Below, in pieces: positions 59,523 to 64,000 of a DNA stretch of 64,000 bases. Under the pieces are notes generated by a model, which was not told the origin of the DNA, ran no database searches, and saw only the letters and a program-made list of their open reading frames with translations. This DNA comes from Clavelina lepadiformis (Eukaryota; Chordata; Ascidiacea; Aplousobranchia; Clavelinidae). The stretch's first letter is position 1, and every line of letters begins with the position of its first letter. The stretch covers positions 2,110,501 to 2,174,500 of the forward strand of contig NC_135246.1 in NCBI RefSeq assembly GCF_947623445.1, written 5' to 3'. A program made the translations under genes and the position numbers.

Positions 59523-61479
59523 TTGGAAAACCTGCCAATGACATGTTAATATTCATGTTAAAGCTATTCTCTTGTGGAAGCTGATTTCTATTACAGCGTC
59601 CATGATTGGGTCATGCACATAACAGGTTAGCTCGGGTAAGTTCACTTCTTGTTCAACAAGGATTTGCTATTTTTGTGCGGTACAATTAACTCCCGTGTTT
59701 GCCTGTTGCAAAAACATCTTGCAACGTACAGGCTGTAAGTTGAAATATGTTTTTTGCAGCAAAACTGATATAAGCATTTCAGCTATCAGTCGACCGCGTG
59801 AACACATAAAGCCGGCCTACTATGAGCTACTACAAAGCACTTGATATTTCTTATTCATCTCGTGCGCCAGGGTTGGTCATCTATCTTTAGCTTCTAATAG
59901 TTTGAGAAACACTTGGGCCGTTTCAAGTGTTCGCTTGTATGTTATAAAAACCCCAAACTAAATCTAAAGTGTTAGCGAGTATACTGGGTACTTTAGCAGT
60001 TTAAGAATTTTTACACCTCTGTACTGCACAAAACCTAGTGTGATGCAACACACATAGCATGATTAAACAAATAAAAGCAGCCAACAATTACAGTTAGACT
60101 TAAAACGACTTGCAACAGGTAGGTAATACTGTACGGTGGAGAAAACGTGGCGTAATTAGTTCCTGTATTGTTGTTTGAATGGGATAAAATCCTTTAGAAG
60201 TTGAAACATTACCCTTCCAGTTTAGCGTTTACAAACACACGGCGACAGGCTTACTTAAACGTGTTCCCTTTTATACCTCCAGGTTAATGTGTATTAATGA
60301 AAGACGTGTGGACCCCTTGCATGTTGCAAGGCGTACCACGACACAACACGGATAACAGGGAATTGAATAGTTTGGCTCGGTTGGCTTAATTAGCAAAGAA
60401 CTTCTAGTTGTATAGCGTATAGTGAATAACTATACCAAAGTAAGGAATGGTGGTCTAATCATTCTAAAAAAAAACTGCCGTACTGTCAAAGCTAAAAATC
60501 ACGAATCTGAACCCAAACGGGGAACAGAAAAAAGCGCCATTACAGCGAAATTGATGTGAATTGGATTACCCAAACGTAGTTTACAGAAATGTCCAAGTGT
60601 TACTAAGAACCGAGTTCTCTGCAGCACATTAACACTTAAGATAAAGATGACGGCATTTCATAAAACTAGCGGTCTAGCCACACAATTACAAAATACACCT
60701 TATCTGGGTAACACATTGTCGACTAATGAAAGTTAAAAGATTACTTATTACGTCATATTCAATGTTTTATGACTTATTTGTCTTATCCCTGCATCAGACA
60801 ATTACATTTGTTACATCGACAAAGCAACTTGCTCAACAAACAGCTACGTCGTCGAAAATCATTTGCCAGCTATTCTAGGAGATTTTCACGTCGATGAAAG
60901 TTCATAATCGATAAAAAATAATCAAAAGTAGACATTGCAAATCAAAAATTATAACCTGTGAATATAAGTGTAACCACTTTAGCTTCAGAGTCTGTTTCTA
61001 ACTGTACATTCTGAGCTGTTCTGTTTCTGTCAAAGGTGTGTTGCAGTCAAATACGGAAAAATTAAAGCCAACGCAGTTCCGAGTTTCATGATCATAAGAG
61101 CCGGGATTTTGACGCAGGGAGAACGGCATGTGTGGCGACTTCCAGTAAACTAGTAAGCCCATACCTCACTGTCATAATAAGAATCTACGACACGAAATGC
61201 ACACGAGTTGATTCAGTTCGATACTGCAAGGTGAACTGGTTCAGTAACATGCCAAATAACTATAGAACTCTGCAAGTTTCACCGTTTTCATTAAACACGC
61301 CGATGTTTGTTCTATTGCATTTCCTGCAACTGACCGGCTACGACGAGTTATCAGCAAAATATCGCGTCGCTTAACTCCGCTAAAATAACATTATGTCAAC
61401 TGCGCAATAATTCGAGCTGTGCTATTGTTTCAAAAAGCAGCTGCATGTACTATCAGCTCATTGCGCTCAAGCGTTATCA
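59523..61479. other. Upstream region of the protocadherin
   Basis: No gene recognised. Any promoter or 5' untranslated exon should lie here; no clear core element could be assigned. Confidence 0.5.
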
Positions 61480-62032
61480 CTAGGGCGATTATTTTTTGAC
61501 CTAAAAATTGAAAATTTTGACAAATTTTGACATTAAAAAACTTTTTTTTGACAAATTTGACAAATGAAGAACTCAAGTAGTTAAAATACGCATTATTGTA
61601 CAAAAAGTTTAAATTTATTGTAGTAAAGAAGGGCCAAAATGTGAACACAGACTTAGCCTAATCTGAAAAGGAAATGAGCTAATTACAAATCACTGCCAAA
61701 AAAACCGCAACTAAGACGCAAAAAAAACTGTTCAATACATTTGTCTAAACTAAAGATACAAGAAGTTATTGAACTATCTAAAGCAAAACCGAAGAAAGAG
61801 CTGATTCACTATAAGTAGACAAAGGGCCATTTACAACAGTATAAAGTAGGCTATAATTAGGTGTACAATGTAATATAACAAGTTCAACTACAGTGCAACC
61901 TCTACGACACCACGACAATGCTATTTGTAAGCAATTTTGACTTTTTAAACAATTTTGACAATTTTTGACCTAATGCTGTAAATTTAACAAATTTTTGACT
62001 TTTTTTGACAGGTCAAAAAATAATCGCCCTAG
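61480..62032. mobile_element. MITE with perfect 22-bp inverted ends
   Basis: 553 bp starting CTAGGGCGATTATTTTTTGA and ending with its inverse. The interior is rich in TTTTGACAAATTTTGAC words on both strands. GTTATCA lies just left (61473-61479) and again three bases right of the element (62036-62042), a possible hAT-type duplication. A half copy is at 14365. Confidence 0.88.
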
Positions 62033-62061
62033 GTAGTTATCACCCTAGTTATCATCAGGTC

Positions 62062-62265
62062 GTTCCGGTCCCGTACCTTACAACCTGCGGCGGTATGTGC
62101 CGTACAACTATAGCTTAGGCGTAAGCCTTTAGCTTAAGGCTTATGCCGTTTAGCCTAAGTGTAGTTCCGGTACCGTACAGCCTGCGGCGGTATGTGCCGT
62201 ATAACTATAGCCTATGCGTAGGCCTTAAGTTTAAGACTTATAGGCCTACCGTATAATAGCAGTAC
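62062..62265. repeat. Two-copy tandem repeat, period 102 bp
   Basis: Both copies contain gttccggt.ccgtac, cctgcggcggtatgtgccgt and a palindromic aggcgtaagccttt/aaggcttatgcc segment. The second copy has diverged by roughly 15%. Confidence 0.9.
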
Positions 62266-63807
62266 CTAATAGATTGGAAGGTTTAGATAAAATTGCTGTA
62301 AATGCGAGTATAATAAAATTAACCGGCTGTTAAATGTCCAAATTCCGGATCCGGGTAACAAAGGACGAAGGTAAACCACAGCCAACCAGTAAGTCTGTAA
62401 CTGAAGGCAACAAGCACAAATAATAGCTTGCCGAGTTTAGACGTTTCAACAATACAGTATGCCAATACTGTATGCGTAGCCACTATGCGAAAAGACCCAG
62501 TATGCGAAATTTTGCAAAAAATTGCTAATAAAATTTTAAGTTTTGCACATTTTGAAATGAAATTTCTTGTGCAACATTTTAAAGCCCTTCTCTGTTAACA
62601 GTCAAATTTTCAAGTTTCTACCTACAAATTATCCTTGTTTTGTATCAAAAGAAACACACCGTACTACAAAGAAAGCTAAATTTCTTGCTGAGGCAAGAAA
62701 TCGGTCCCTGTACAAATCTATTAATTTTTCGCGAATAATAGAAGCAAGAGAGCTCTTTTTTCGCACACTTGCGCATTGGTTCCTCCTCTAAGTCTCTTTA
62801 TATTTTCGTGGAGCTCTTTCATCTTTAAATTTCTTTTTTAATGACTTTTTCTACGTTGGTCCAACTTTGGTGTGGTAGCCAATATGCGAACGTAATTTCA
62901 TAGAACTGTAAAATCCTTTGAGTCACACATGGTTCGTTTTAGTGAACTGGTGTAGGTGTGTCACATTGCTCTATAGTCTATAGCCTACATTTTTGGTGGA
63001 AATTTTTCAATAAGCGTTCTTCTAAGCTACTTGAAAATTTCAAGACTTTTCTTTGGTAAGTCTTGTACGAACTAATGATGAAAAGTAAATAATCTTCCAT
63101 TTACTGACAAATTGCTTAAAATTGCAGGCATTCATTCTTGGTTCGTGTGTGTTTATTGTAGATGTAATGGAATGATTGGTTATTGTTGTTGAACTTGACT
63201 GTACCAGCCACTCCAATACAATCTATGATTGTCTGAATGTTTATTGTCCTCGATATAGATGAGCCTCAAGGTCGTTGTATTGCTTTATCAACCCTAGACT
63301 CGACTATTCAGCTAAGAGCTGACTGTCTTGTGAAGCCGACAAGCAAAGTTGTCTGACTTAACACTGAGCTTATCTTAAATTGTACTGTTCAGTAGTTTGC
63401 ACAAATATGTTGATTGTATAAACTGATTATATTGTTTCTTCTTTATACGATTACAAATTGACAGTACATTTGCACATCAACAGCATTTCTACCAACAGTT
63501 AATGTAATAGCATTTTGGCTTAGCTATATTCAACTGTATTAAATTACTGGTTGCTGGTAACTGTAAAACTTGATTAAAAAGCATACGCTAACACACTTAC
63601 TTTGGCAAAACTGAACGCATGCGAGAAAGGCACAAATATTACGTCACAACCATAGTACAGGAAGTTATTGTGACTCGTTTTACGCTTTGCTAAAACGACA
63701 CATAAGTACGAGAATTGTAAATCTTACACAATCTGTATATTTTCTTTGGTTATTATCACAATATTATCACATAGATGTTTGAAAATGTGTAATTTTTTAG
63801 TCTATGC
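62266..63807. other. Intergenic, no feature seen
   Basis: No gene recognised; a 74-codon frame at 62567-62791 has no known domain. Confidence 0.5.
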
Positions 63808-63992
63808 CAGGGGTGAGCAAGCTTGTTCAATGAAAGAGTCACTTGTGGTAAACTATAAACACCAGGGAGCCGCAAAATCTGTGATGTTTGTCAATTTGGT
63901 TATTATATTATTAGTAATAATTTTGGGATATTACTTTTCAGCTAGAAGACCCATAAAAAACATGTAGGCGAGACGCATTTTGATCACCTTTG
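63808..63992. mobile_element. Short hAT-type MITE
   Basis: Starts CAGGGGTGAGCAAGC and ends tgatcacctttg, a decayed inverse. The inner agaagacccataaaaaacatg matches a segment at 42108-42130, so both belong to one family. Confidence 0.6.
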
Positions 63993-64000
63993 CCATAGAG

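Noticed and set aside
1-64000. CRISPR arrays, bacterial operons, rRNA genes
   Set aside because: None seen; spliced genes and pol III tRNA signals show a eukaryotic nuclear sequence.

Overview
Organism. The window looks like a chunk of an AT-rich invertebrate chordate genome, most likely a tunicate. The main reason is a multi-exon connexin (gap-junction protein with the CLVSRP signature before its fourth membrane helix); connexins are known from vertebrates and tunicates, and the compact, intron-rich genes and dense small DNA transposons fit an ascidian-type genome better than a vertebrate one. This is inference from gene content, not a database match.

Layout. Positions 1 to about 13.2 kb are the right end of a tandem array of about 1806-bp units. 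Each unit carries five tRNA genes (Ala-AGC and Ala-TGC on +; Met-CAT, Ala-CGC and Ser-GCT on -) and a 418-bp TTAA-flanked MITE in the spacer. The array edge is broken and carries a solo LTR. From 16.9 to 19.5 kb lies a decayed, two-end-truncated fragment of an axonemal dynein heavy chain gene (AAA3-AAA4 region), next to an orphan fibronectin-III exon. From 20.2 to 32.4 kb there are only mobile elements: a Mutator-like element with motif-rich inverted ends, a LINE tail fused to a hAT transposase, a small LTR element with target duplication, a solo LTR and several pogo/Tigger-type elements, one nested in another. From 32.56 to 44.08 kb a pair of about 120-bp inverted repeats encloses a 5'-truncated connexin gene (minus strand), a SAM-like/zinc-finger gene remnant inside a connexin intron, and a hAT transposase end that abuts the broken connexin exon. 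A three-level nest of hAT insertions sits in the right arm.

From 45.1 to 51.2 kb two + strand host genes follow each other 208 bp apart: an ETF-beta lysine methyltransferase (ETFBKMT, with an in-frame TGA and reading-frame damage) and a torsin-1A-interacting protein (LAP1/LULL1 type, eight exons whose phases all agree, 413 residues). A broken integrase-like element lies at 52.3-53.5 kb. From 55.7 to 59.5 kb on the minus strand is a complete-looking seven-cadherin-repeat protocadherin (six exons, 962 residues, short tail). The rest to 64 kb is intergenic DNA with MITEs and a short tandem repeat.

Function. The host genes do not form one pathway: translation (tRNAs), ciliary motility (dead dynein piece), gap junctions (connexin piece), mitochondrial protein methylation, nuclear-envelope/ER torsin activation and cell adhesion. 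The most unusual parts are the tRNA array with its Ser-Ala gene pairs, and the TIR-bounded block that carries a connexin cut exactly at a transposase boundary.
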